Source of the DNA: Pseudomonadota bacterium | GTDB taxonomy: Bacteria; Pseudomonadota; Alphaproteobacteria; Sphingomonadales; Sphingomonadaceae | Assembly (NCBI GenBank): GCA_023423775.1 | Contig: JAFAEZ010000024.1 | Span: 1-56,437, forward strand | Reading direction: 5' to 3' | Length of the DNA stretch: 56,437 bases | Shown: piece by piece, positions 1 through 7,755 of the stretch | How the letters are laid out: every line of letters starts with the position of its first letter | How positions within the stretch are numbered: the first letter of the stretch is position 1 | Notes under the pieces: model-generated | The model's database searches: none | Seen by the model: only the letters and a program-made list of their open reading frames with translations | Told to the model about the DNA's origin: nothing | Position numbers and translations under genes: made by a program

Positions 1-1002
1 GCGCTGGGTGCGCCGCTGGACGGGCTGGGACCGATCGCGACCGCCGAGCGCTGGCCGCTCGCCGGGCGCGCCGGCAACCCGCTCGACCGCGGCCGGGTCA
101 CCGAGCCGTTCGACGTCGGCGTCCGCGCCGTCAACGCCTTGCTCACTGCCGGTGTCGGCCAGCGTATCGCGCTGATCGCCGGGTCGGGCGTCGGCAAATC
201 GGTCCTGATGGGCCAGATGCTGGCCGGGTCCGAGGCCGACATCAACGTCATCGGCCTGATCGGCGAGCGCAGCCGCGAAGTCAGCGACTTCCTGGCGACC
301 AAGCTTCCGCCCGGCGTGCGCGAGAAGTCCGTCGTCGTCGCGGTCCCGGCCGATCACGCGCCTTTGCTGCGGCTGCGCGCGGCGATGCGCGCGACCGCCA
401 TCGCCGAGTATTTCCGCGCCCGCGGCAAGAAGGTGCTGCTGCTGGTCGACAGCCTGACGCGCGTCGCCCATGCGCAGCGCGAGATCGGCCTGTCTTTGGG
501 CGAGCCGCCGACCGTCAAAGGCTATCCGCCCTCTGCACTCGGCCTCATCCCGCGCCTGTGCGAACGCGCAGGCGCCGACACCCGCACCGGCGGATCGATC
601 ACCGGGCTCTACACGGTGCTGGCGGACGGCGACGACACCGACGATCCGATCGTCGATTCCGCCCGCGCCATCGTCGACGGCCATTTCGTCCTGTCCCGTT
701 CGCTCGGCGAGCAGGGCGTCTATCCGGCGGTCGATATCGGCCGATCGCTCAGCCGCGTCATGCCCGACGTCGCCAGCCCGGAGCATGTCCGCGCCGCCAG
801 CGCCTATCGGCGGCTGTGGTCGGCCTATGAGGAGAATAAGGACCTCATCCTGATGGGGGCTTATTCGGCCGGCGGCGACCCACTGATCGACAGCGCCATC
901 GCCCGCCGCGCCGAACTGCTCGACTTCCTCAAACAGGGCCCGGCCGAGAAGATCGGCTTCGAAAGCTCGCAGGCCGCGCTGATGGAGGCTTTCGCAGCAT
1001 GA
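1..1002 (+). CDS. fliI: Flagellar export ATPase FliI (5' end outside window)
   Basis: FliI is the hexameric ATPase that feeds rod, hook and filament subunits into the flagellar type III export gate at the inner face of the membrane. The frame is open from base 1, so the N-terminal part of the usual ~440-residue protein lies upstream; 333 residues are visible. The Walker A motif GSGVGKS is at 181-201 and the Walker B strand LLLVD followed by SLTR at about 436-462. The segment GYPPSALGLIPRLCERAG is typical of the F1-beta-like family. An ATG further in could be mistaken for a start, but the homology runs through it. The stop overlaps the fliJ start by 4 nt (ATGA). Confidence 0.97.
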   Translation, partial: ALGAPLDGLGPIATAERWPLAGRAGNPLDRGRVTEPFDVGVRAVNALLTAGVGQRIALIAGSGVGKSVLMGQMLAGSEADINVIGLIGERSREVSDFLATKLPPGVREKSVVVAVPADHAPLLRLRAAMRATAIAEYFRARGKKVLLLVDSLTRVAHAQREIGLSLGEPPTVKGYPPSALGLIPRLCERAGADTRTGGSITGLYTVLADGDDTDDPIVDSARAIVDGHFVLSRSLGEQGVYPAVDIGRSLSRVMPDVASPEHVRAASAYRRLWSAYEENKDLILMGAYSAGGDPLIDSAIARRAELLDFLKQGPAEKIGFESSQAALMEAFAA

Positions 1003-1421
1003 GCAGCCGGCTTCGCCAGCGCGCGCGCATCGTGCGCGTGCGCACCATCCAGCACGGCCTCGCCGCCGCCGTCGCCGAACAAGCTCAGCGTCAGGTCGCC
1101 AGTCTCGAGGAGAGCGCGGCGCGGCTCGCCGACCTGCGCGACGGGTTCGGCGCGGGCGCAGGGACCTTGGTGGGATCCTCGCTCGCCAGCCGCGGCGAAA
1201 TCGCCATGCGGCTCGATCTCGCGCGCGAAGGGCTGGTCCGGTCGATCGGTCCCGCGCGCGTCCGCGCCGAGATCTGCAAGGACGCGCGGATCGCCGCGCA
1301 TCGCGACCAGGAAAGCGCCGAGCGTCTCACCGAACGCGCGATCCGCGAGGCAGCCCGTCGCGCCGAGAAGAAACAGCCGCAGGGCCGTGCGCCGCGCGCC
1401 CGCCTCCAGGACCAGGACTGA
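999..1421 (+). CDS. fliJ: Flagellar export chaperone/escort protein FliJ
   Basis: This is a 140-residue, charged, mostly helical protein with long Ala/Arg/Glu stretches compatible with the antiparallel coiled coil of FliJ. FliJ binds the FliI ring and FlhA and helps couple export to proton motive force. FliJ is poorly conserved in sequence, so the call rests on size, composition and position between fliI and fliK. The start ATG overlaps the fliI stop (ATGA), pointing to translational coupling. The C-terminus is basic and probably disordered (RRAEKKQPQGRAPRARL). Confidence 0.82.
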   Translation: MSSRLRQRARIVRVRTIQHGLAAAVAEQAQRQVASLEESAARLADLRDGFGAGAGTLVGSSLASRGEIAMRLDLAREGLVRSIGPARVRAEICKDARIAAHRDQESAERLTERAIREAARRAEKKQPQGRAPRARLQDQD

Positions 1422-1424
1422 GAC

Positions 1425-2642
1425 ATGATGCCGACCGTACCGACCTTTTCCCTGCTCGAGTCGATGCTCGACATGACCGTCAAGGCCGTGCCCGAGGGCG
1501 CGCCTGAAGGCGACGTCTTCGCCCAGCTCATCGCCGGGTTCGAGACCTCCGAAGGCGACGGCATCGCCAAGTCCATTGCCGGAATCGAAACCGTTGAGGG
1601 CGAGGTCCCGACGCTGCAGGTCGCCACGGCAGGCCAGAATCCGGAGACGCTGATCCATGCGGGCCTGGCGTGGGCAGCCTTGCCCGTCGCCGACCAGGCT
1701 CCGGCCGCCGAGACGCGCCCGGCCAAAGTGCTGGAGCCCGAGGAAGTGGAACAGCCGGCCGATGTGCTGGAGACTTTGGGGCTGCCGCCTCTGCTCGCGC
1801 TCCAGCTCGTGCAGGCGCAGCCCGCTCCGGCCGCGGCAACAGCGACAGCTCCCGTAGCGGTCGAATTCACGGTCGAGGCCAGCCTGCCTGCGCCGACGAC
1901 GCAGGCGCTCATCGCCGCGCCGGCGCCGCAGCTCCAGGAAGCGGTGGTTGCGATGCCGGGAGAAGCGATCCAGCTGCGGCCCGGACTGGTACTGCCGCGC
2001 ATCGCGGGCAAGGATCAGCCCAAGCTGGCTGAAGCCGGCTCGGAGGCGACGGCGCAGGCCGTGCCGGAACTGCCGCCGGTGGTCGCCCTCCAGCGGACGC
2101 TCACCGAGGCCCTCCCGGCCTTCGCCGCGCCGCAGGCCGCGCCGATCGAGGCCGCGCCGGTTTCGGCCTCGGCTCCAGCGCCGCTGAGCGCGGCCGACAA
2201 GGCGATCGAGCAGCAGCTCGACCTTGCCCAGGAAAGCGCATGGCTCGACCGGCTGGCCAAGGACATTGCCCGGACGGCGAGCGGCGAGGGCAGTCTGCGC
2301 TTCCGCCTCCATCCCGAGCATCTCGGCAGCCTCCATGTCGAAATGACGCAAGGGGCGGCCGGCGCGTCGGTGCGCATGACCGCCGAGACCGAGGCGGCGC
2401 GCGCGATCATCGCCGACGCCCAGCCGCGCCTCGTCGCCGAGGCGCGCGCCCAAGGCGTGCGCATTTCCGAAGCGCATGTCGATCTCGGCAGCGGCAGCGG
2501 CGGCGGCCAGCCGCAGGGCGGCGATCCGCGGGGACAGCGGGAATTACTGCAGGAAAACTACTTAATGGGATTTAAACCATCATTGGCCGATGCAGGGCCT
2601 GCGCCGGTCTCGGCGCGGCAAAGCGCAGAACGCTACGCCTAA
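1425..2642 (+). CDS. fliK: Flagellar hook-length control protein FliK
   Basis: A 405-residue exported ruler protein that measures hook length and switches FlhB from hook to filament export. The first ~260 residues are Ala/Pro/Glu/Val-rich and of low complexity, as expected for the extended FliK ruler region. The C-terminal domain (about residues 280-355) shows the conserved FliK core LRFRLHPEHLGSLHVEM and a following Ala-rich helix. It starts 3 nt after the fliJ stop, at an ATGATG pair. The N-terminal part cannot be aligned by eye and was assigned from the C-terminal domain and the operon. Confidence 0.9.
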   Translation: MMPTVPTFSLLESMLDMTVKAVPEGAPEGDVFAQLIAGFETSEGDGIAKSIAGIETVEGEVPTLQVATAGQNPETLIHAGLAWAALPVADQAPAAETRPAKVLEPEEVEQPADVLETLGLPPLLALQLVQAQPAPAAATATAPVAVEFTVEASLPAPTTQALIAAPAPQLQEAVVAMPGEAIQLRPGLVLPRIAGKDQPKLAEAGSEATAQAVPELPPVVALQRTLTEALPAFAAPQAAPIEAAPVSASAPAPLSAADKAIEQQLDLAQESAWLDRLAKDIARTASGEGSLRFRLHPEHLGSLHVEMTQGAAGASVRMTAETEAARAIIADAQPRLVAEARAQGVRISEAHVDLGSGSGGGQPQGGDPRGQRELLQENYLMGFKPSLADAGPAPVSARQSAERYA

Positions 2643-2655
2643 GGGGGAAGACAGA

Positions 2656-3216
2656 ATGGACGAGAAAGAAGCAGCGCCCAAGCCCAAGAAGAAGGGCAAG
2701 CTGGTGCGCCTGCTGGCGGTCGGCGTCGTCCTTGGCGGCATCGGCGGCGGCGCTTTCTATGCGGCCGGCGCGGGCCTGATTCCGGGCATAAGCGGCGGCC
2801 ATGCGGTCGACCCGAACCGGCCTCATCTGGTGGCGCGCGACGGTGTGACGCCGACCAATTTCGCGGTGCGCGGCGAGCGTCCGGCCGAGCCCGGCCAGTT
2901 CAAGGCCAGCTATTATCCGCTCAAGGACAATTTCACGTCCAACCTGCGCGGGACCGAGGGGTTCGTGCAGGTCGGCCTCGGCGTCTCGACTTATTATGAC
3001 GACCGCGTGCTGCAGAATGTCGAGCTGCACGAAATGGCGGTGCGCTCGGCCGTGCTGCTGACGCTCGCCGACCAGGACCCGGTCCGGATCGCGACCGCGG
3101 AGGGCAAGGCCGAGCTCAAGACCAAGCTCACCGCGGCGGTCAACGACGTGCTCAAGGCCAAGGCCGGCTTCGGCGGGATCGACGACGTCTATTTCACCAG
3201 CTTCGTGATGCAATGA
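2656..3216 (+). CDS. fliL: Flagellar basal-body protein FliL
   Basis: A 186-residue single-pass membrane protein that rings the stator units at the flagellar base and supports torque. A Lys-rich cytoplasmic start (KPKKKGKLVR) precedes one transmembrane helix (about residues 16-36, Gly/Val/Leu rich); the rest is the periplasmic FliL domain. The ATG at 2656 was chosen because a strong ribosome-binding site (AGGGGGAAG, 2642-2650) lies just upstream and the product then starts with the expected basic tail. An in-frame ATG at 2590 would sit inside fliK. The stop overlaps fliM by 4 nt. Confidence 0.92.
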   Translation: MDEKEAAPKPKKKGKLVRLLAVGVVLGGIGGGAFYAAGAGLIPGISGGHAVDPNRPHLVARDGVTPTNFAVRGERPAEPGQFKASYYPLKDNFTSNLRGTEGFVQVGLGVSTYYDDRVLQNVELHEMAVRSAVLLTLADQDPVRIATAEGKAELKTKLTAAVNDVLKAKAGFGGIDDVYFTSFVMQ

Positions 3217-4169
3217 GCAAGAAGAAGCCTTCCAGCGCGGCCGAGATCGTCGAGACCGAGGCTCCGGCCGCGGAGGCTGCCGCATCGGGCGGCGCCCAAG
3301 CCTTCACTTTCGGCACCGAATCCTTCCGGCCGATGTCGGCGCTGCCGGCGCTCGACCGGATGAGCGAACGCATGGCGCGCCGCATCCGCGACGTGATCGA
3401 GCCGTTCGCGCGCAGCAAGCCGCGCGTCACCGCGACCCCGGTCACGGTCCGGCGCTTCGAGAGCTGGCGCGAGGAGAAGGCCGAATTCACCAGCCTCAGC
3501 CTGTACCGCTTCCGGCCGTTGAAGGGCGGCGTCCTGCTCGCGGTCGAGCCGGAATGCGTCAGCCAGCTGGTCGACGCCTTTTACGGAGGCAGCGGCACCG
3601 GCGCGGCCGCCCATGCCGCGGAATTCACCGCCACCGAGGAACGGCTGCTCTTCCGCCTGACCGAGGCGCTGATCGCCACCCTGGTCGAGGTCTGGTCCGA
3701 GGTGATGCCGGTGACCGCCCAGCTGATGTCCCGCGAGACCAACACGGCCTATGCCACCCTGGTCAACCGCGAGGAGCCGGTCGCGGTCGCGCGCTTCACC
3801 GTGATCCCGCTGCAGGGCAATCCGACCACGCTCGACGTGCTTTATCCGGTGTCAGCGCTGCGCGCAGTCGAGGACGAAATCTCGGCCAAGGTGCGCGACG
3901 ACGCCGCCATCAACAGCGCCGAATGGCGCGAGCGCCTGTCGGCGGCCCTGGGCAATATCCGGCTCGACGCGCGCAGCGTCCTCGCCCGGCCGTCCATGCC
4001 GCTCACCGATCTGCTGAAGCTCGCGCCGGGCGACATCATCCCGATCACCGTGCCGGCCACCGTGCCGTTGCTCGTCGGCGGCCGGGCGGTCGCCCACGGC
4101 ACGATCGGCGAACAGGACGGGCGCCCCGCCCTCAGAATTGAAAAGATGGGATACAGGAGCCTGACATGA
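3213..4169 (+). CDS. fliM: Flagellar motor switch protein FliM
   Basis: C-ring component that links FliG to FliN and sets rotation direction. The 318-residue protein has the middle CheC-like domain (about 50-220, including DAFYGGSG, equivalent to the FliM GG loop) and a C-terminal SpoA domain (about 235-318, GDIIPITVPATVPLLVGGR). The N-terminus is an Ala/Glu-rich tail (SSAAEIVETEAPAAEAAASG). I cannot find the usual LSQ(D/E)EIDALL peptide that binds phospho-CheY, which is odd for a FliM. It is coupled by 4-nt overlaps to both fliL and fliN. Confidence 0.93.
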   Translation: MSKKKPSSAAEIVETEAPAAEAAASGGAQAFTFGTESFRPMSALPALDRMSERMARRIRDVIEPFARSKPRVTATPVTVRRFESWREEKAEFTSLSLYRFRPLKGGVLLAVEPECVSQLVDAFYGGSGTGAAAHAAEFTATEERLLFRLTEALIATLVEVWSEVMPVTAQLMSRETNTAYATLVNREEPVAVARFTVIPLQGNPTTLDVLYPVSALRAVEDEISAKVRDDAAINSAEWRERLSAALGNIRLDARSVLARPSMPLTDLLKLAPGDIIPITVPATVPLLVGGRAVAHGTIGEQDGRPALRIEKMGYRSLT

Positions 4170-4489
4170 GCGAAGTCGAAGAACTGCCGGTGATGTCCGG
4201 CGATCCCCAGGATCTCGTCAGCCGCAATTACCGGCTTCTCGCCGACATTCCGGTCCGCCTTTCCGTCGAGGTCGGCAGCACAGCGCTGAAGCTTTCCGAA
4301 TTGCTCGATCTTGCCGAAGGCAGCGTCGTCGAGCTCGACCGCCAGGCGCACGAACTGCTCGACATCATGGCCAACGGCACGTTGATCGCACGCGGCGAAG
4401 TGGTGACCGTCAATGGCCGCTTCGGCGTCCGGGTGGTCGACGTCGTCGACGCCGATGTTCGCATGGCCGGGCTCGAACGCCGCAAATGA
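4166..4489 (+). CDS. fliN: Flagellar motor switch protein FliN
   Basis: A 107-residue C-ring protein with a single SpoA domain spanning nearly the whole length (LADIPVRLSVEVGSTALKL, then ELLDLAEGSVVELDR). FliN dimers and tetramers form the bottom of the switch with the FliM C-terminus and dock the FliH-FliI export complex. Length and domain content match short alphaproteobacterial FliN. The ATG overlaps the fliM stop and the stop overlaps the fliO start, so the block fliM-fliN-fliO is probably translated as a coupled set. Confidence 0.95.
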   Translation: MSEVEELPVMSGDPQDLVSRNYRLLADIPVRLSVEVGSTALKLSELLDLAEGSVVELDRQAHELLDIMANGTLIARGEVVTVNGRFGVRVVDVVDADVRMAGLERRK

Positions 4490-4758
4490 TGACCGCCTAC
4501 ATATTGAAGCTGCTGGTGATGCTGCCGCTGGTCGGCGGCCTTGCATTCGGAGCGCTGTGGCTGTGGCGCAAGGCCCAGCCCGGAATGGCACTCGGCCAGC
4601 GCAACCGCATGGTCAAGATGGTCGACGCTTTGCCGCTCGGCGCCACCGGTCGGCTCGCCGTCGTCGAATTCGGCGACAAGCGCCTGCTGCTCGCAGTCGC
4701 GCGCGGCAAGATCGACCTCCTGTCGGAAACCACGATCGCGGCCGAAGCGCGTGACTAA
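4486..4758 (+). CDS. fliO: Flagellar biosynthesis protein FliO
   Basis: A 90-residue membrane protein with one N-terminal transmembrane helix (about residues 5-22, LKLLVMLPLVGGLAFGALWLW) and a short cytoplasmic part with the FliO core LGATGRLAVVEFGDKRLLLAV. FliO stabilises FliP during assembly of the export gate. The sequence is short but in the normal range for this family. It overlaps fliN by 4 nt at its start and the fliP GTG start by 8 nt at its end. Confidence 0.88.
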   Translation: MMTAYILKLLVMLPLVGGLAFGALWLWRKAQPGMALGQRNRMVKMVDALPLGATGRLAVVEFGDKRLLLAVARGKIDLLSETTIAAEARD

Positions 4759-5518
4759 GGCGCTTCGTATCGCGGGGGCGTTGCTTCCGCTCGCACTTGC
4801 CCTGTTCTTCTTCGCCGCACCGGCCGAGGCGCAGCAGGCCGGCGCGCTCGATCGCGCGGTGAACACGATCGCCGGCGACGGCCGTCCGCTGTCGCTCAGC
4901 TTGCAGATATTGCTGCTGATGAGCCTGCTGACGGTGCTGCCGTCGCTGGTGCTGATGATGACGAGCTTTACCCGCATCATCATCGTGCTTTCGATCCTGC
5001 GCCAGGCGCTCGGCCTGCAGCAAACTCCGCCCAACCAGGTCCTCGTCGGGCTGGCGCTGTTCCTGTCGATCTTCGTGATGCGGCCGGCGATCGAGCAGAT
5101 CAACGCCAGCGCCTACACGCCTTATGGTGAGGGGCAGATCAGCATCGAGGAGGCGGTCAGCCGGTCGGGCAACGTGCTCCACGGCTTCATGATCCGGCAG
5201 ACGCGCGAGACCGATCTCAAACTGTTCGCCGATCTCGCCGAGGTGCCGGCCTTCCGCTCGGCCAACGAAGTGCCCTTTTCGATCCTGCTGCCGGCCTTCG
5301 TCACCAGCGAGCTCAAGACCGCCTTCCAGATCGGCTTCCTGATCTTCCTGCCGTTCCTGATCATCGACCTCGTCGTCGCATCGACCCTGATGGCGCTCGG
5401 CATGATGATGCTCTCGCCGACGATCGTGTCGATGCCGTTCAAGCTTCTCCTCTTCGTCCTCGTCGACGGCTGGGCGCTGACCATGGGCTCGCTCGCCGCG
5501 TCGTTCGCCGGCGGCTGA
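4751..5518 (+). CDS. fliP: Flagellar type III export gate protein FliP (GTG start)
   Basis: FliP forms the core ring of the export gate with FliQ and FliR. The 255-residue product has a cleavable signal peptide (LLPLALALFFFAAPAEA, then QQ), as in other FliP proteins, and four transmembrane segments. Family signatures are visible: MTSFTRIIIVLSILRQALG, QTPPNQVLVGLALFLS and DGWALTMGSL near the end. The frame is open further upstream, but only the GTG at 4751 gives the signal peptide at the N-terminus, and it overlaps fliO by 8 nt. Confidence 0.95.
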   Translation: MTKALRIAGALLPLALALFFFAAPAEAQQAGALDRAVNTIAGDGRPLSLSLQILLLMSLLTVLPSLVLMMTSFTRIIIVLSILRQALGLQQTPPNQVLVGLALFLSIFVMRPAIEQINASAYTPYGEGQISIEEAVSRSGNVLHGFMIRQTRETDLKLFADLAEVPAFRSANEVPFSILLPAFVTSELKTAFQIGFLIFLPFLIIDLVVASTLMALGMMMLSPTIVSMPFKLLLFVLVDGWALTMGSLAASFAGG

Positions 5519-5520
5519 CG

Positions 5521-5793
5521 ATGGAGGGGCCCGATTATTTCATCGGCGTCGCCCAGCAGGCGCTCTGGATCCTGGCTCTGGCCTCCGCGCCGATCCTGAT
5601 CCCGGCTCTGCTCGCCGGCCTCGTGCTCGGCATGATCCAGGCCGCGACCTCGATCAACGAGGCGACGTTGAGCTTCGTGCCCAAGCTGATCATCGTCGGA
5701 ATGTGCCTCGCCTTGTTCGGCGGTGCGATCATGATGCTGATGGTCGATTTCACCCACGAAGTATTCGACCGCATTCCCGAGATTACGCGCTGA
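5521..5793 (+). CDS. fliQ: Flagellar type III export gate protein FliQ
   Basis: A 90-residue protein with two transmembrane helices (about residues 15-40 and 50-75), the standard FliQ length. Landmarks are the first-helix start QQALWILALASAPILI, and the segments IQAATSINEATLSFVPK and MMLMVDF. Four FliQ copies wrap the FliP-FliR gate. It begins 2 nt after the fliP stop, and its stop TGA shares bases with the fliR start (TGATG). Confidence 0.96.
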   Translation: MEGPDYFIGVAQQALWILALASAPILIPALLAGLVLGMIQAATSINEATLSFVPKLIIVGMCLALFGGAIMMLMVDFTHEVFDRIPEITR

Positions 5794-6572
5794 TGCCGAG
5801 CGGGTTCGCCGGCCTCGAGGCGCAGCTCTGGCTGTGGATGGTGGCGATGGTGCGCCCCGGCGCCGCCTTCCTCGCCGCGCCGATCTTCGGCGCCGCCTTC
5901 GTGCCGGTGCAGCTGCGGCTGATCGTCGCGCTGGCGATCGGCATTCCGGCGCTCGCTGCGACCAACTTCCAGCTGCCGATGGAAGGCCTCGCCTCGATCG
6001 AGGGCTTCATGCTGATCGCCGGCGAAGTGATGGCCGGCCTCGCGCTCGGCTTTGCGGTGCAGATCGGCTTCTCGGCCGCGCTGATCGGCGGCGAGACGAT
6101 CAGCAACGCCATGGGCCTCGGCTTTGCGGGCATGATGGACCCGGCCAGCGGCCAGTCCAATCCCGCGATCGGCCAGTTCCTCGCCATCCTCGGCACCTTC
6201 CTGTTCCTCGCCATCGGCGGCCATCTCGCGCTCGCCGCGACCGTGGTCGAAAGCTACAAGGCGCTGCCTCCGGGCGCGGCGTGGATGAGCAATGACAGCA
6301 TCTGGGGCCTAGTCCTGTTCGGCGGGGTTTTGTTCGCCGCGGGCCTGTCGATCGCGCTGCCGGTCGGATCGGCGTTGGTGCTGGTCCAGATCGTGATGGG
6401 CGTGCTCGCCCGCTCGGCGCCCGCGCTCAACCTGTTCGCGGTCGGCCTTCCCGCCGCTCTGCTCGCCGGCATGGTCCTGCTCGCCATGGCCGCGCCGGTG
6501 ATGGGCGAGGGGATCATCGCAGCAATCACCCAGGGGCTGGAAATGGCCCGCGAACTGGCACTGGGCGGCTGA
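5793..6572 (+). CDS. fliR: Flagellar type III export gate protein FliR
   Basis: A 259-residue integral membrane protein with about six hydrophobic segments; one copy sits in each FliP5-FliQ4-FliR1 export gate. Characteristic stretches include VRPGAAFLAAPIFG near the start and GETISNAMGLGFAGMMDP in the middle. The ATG at 5793 overlaps the fliQ stop (TGATG). A longer in-frame ATG at 5703 would run through the end of fliQ and encode a hydrophilic Arg/His-rich extension, so it was rejected. The stop overlaps flhB by one base. Confidence 0.95.
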   Translation: MPSGFAGLEAQLWLWMVAMVRPGAAFLAAPIFGAAFVPVQLRLIVALAIGIPALAATNFQLPMEGLASIEGFMLIAGEVMAGLALGFAVQIGFSAALIGGETISNAMGLGFAGMMDPASGQSNPAIGQFLAILGTFLFLAIGGHLALAATVVESYKALPPGAAWMSNDSIWGLVLFGGVLFAAGLSIALPVGSALVLVQIVMGVLARSAPALNLFAVGLPAALLAGMVLLAMAAPVMGEGIIAAITQGLEMARELALGG

Positions 6573-7711
6573 TGTCGGACGGGCCCGACAAAGACCAGAA
6601 GACCGAGCAGCCGACCGACAAGCGGCGGCGCGACGCGGCGCAGAAGGGCGACGTCCTCCAGTCCAAGGAGCTGGGCACCGCCTTGGTGATGCTGGCGGGC
6701 GCGGCGTGGATGGCGCTGGCCGGGCCGATGCTGGTCGGCACGCTCGAGACGATGCTGATCGACGGGCTCACCTTCGACGCCGGCGACATACGGAATTTCG
6801 AGCCGCGCGATGCCGCTTTGCGCCTCGCCGGGATCGCGATCGTGCCGCTGATCACCTTGTTCGCTTTGACGATCCTCGCCGCGATCGCCTCGTCGGCGAT
6901 GCTCGGCTCGTTCGGGTTTCGGACCGGGGCGTTCGCGCCCAAGCCGGAGAAGCTCAACCCGCTCAGCGGCCTCAAGCGCATCTTCGGCATGCAGGGCCTG
7001 ATCGAGCTGGTGAAGTCGCTGGCCAAGGTGTGCGTGCTGGGCGCGGTCGGTTACTGGCTGCTCAAGGACCAGTTCCATCAGATGATGGGGCTCGCTTCGT
7101 CCGAAGTGCGGCCGGCTATCGTCACACTCGGCAACACTTTCATCCTCGCCGTTCTGGTCATGGCGTTGGCGCTCGCCGCGATCGCCCTGATCGACGTGCC
7201 TGCGCAGATCTTCCAGCGCGGCGGCAGGCTGCGCATGAGCAAGCAGGAAGTGAAGGACGAATCCAAGCAGACCGACGGATCGCCCGAGCTCAAGGCGGCG
7301 ATCCGCCGGCGGCAGCACGAGGTGCTGCGCGGCTCGGCGCGGACGGCGGTGCAGGAAGCGACCGTGGTGCTCACCAACCCGACCCACTTCGCGGTTGCCC
7401 TGCGCTACCGCCCCGGCACTGACGCCGCGCCGATCGTGGTCGCGCGGGGCAGGGGGGCGACCGCCGCCGCGATCCGCGAACTGGCCGGGGAGCATGAGGT
7501 GCCGGTGCTGAGCTACCCGCAGCTCGCGCGCGCCATCTACTACACCGCACGCACCGGCCAGGTGATCCGCGACGATCTCTACATGGCGGTCGCGACCGTG
7601 CTCGCCTTCGTGTTCAATCTCGACCGGATCGTCGCCGAGGGCGGGACCCAGCCCGAGATCGAGGTGCCGGCGGGTGCGCGCTTCGACGAGAAGGGCCGGG
7701 CCGAAGCTTAA
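6572..7711 (+). CDS. flhB: Flagellar export switch protein FlhB
   Basis: FlhB is the substrate-specificity switch of the export gate. This 379-residue protein starts with the typical hydrophilic DKDQKTEQPTDKRRRDA tail, has four transmembrane segments (about 30-210) and a cytoplasmic domain with the self-cleavage motif NPTH (LTNPTHFAVALRY, about residue 268). Cleavage there, triggered by FliK, changes export from hook to filament proteins. The linker MSKQEVKDESKQTDGSPE is also conserved. The start shares a base with the fliR stop. It is the last gene of the gapless export block. Confidence 0.97.
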   Translation: MSDGPDKDQKTEQPTDKRRRDAAQKGDVLQSKELGTALVMLAGAAWMALAGPMLVGTLETMLIDGLTFDAGDIRNFEPRDAALRLAGIAIVPLITLFALTILAAIASSAMLGSFGFRTGAFAPKPEKLNPLSGLKRIFGMQGLIELVKSLAKVCVLGAVGYWLLKDQFHQMMGLASSEVRPAIVTLGNTFILAVLVMALALAAIALIDVPAQIFQRGGRLRMSKQEVKDESKQTDGSPELKAAIRRRQHEVLRGSARTAVQEATVVLTNPTHFAVALRYRPGTDAAPIVVARGRGATAAAIRELAGEHEVPVLSYPQLARAIYYTARTGQVIRDDLYMAVATVLAFVFNLDRIVAEGGTQPEIEVPAGARFDEKGRAEA

Positions 7712-7755
7712 GCCGGGCGCCGCTGCGCCGTTAATTCACCCGAGGAAGGGAAACC

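Noticed and set aside
861..2477. Long open frame (538 codons) antisense to fliJ-fliK
   Set aside because: High-GC codon bias creates long antisense frames. It has no ribosome-binding site or recognisable domain and is covered by well-supported genes.
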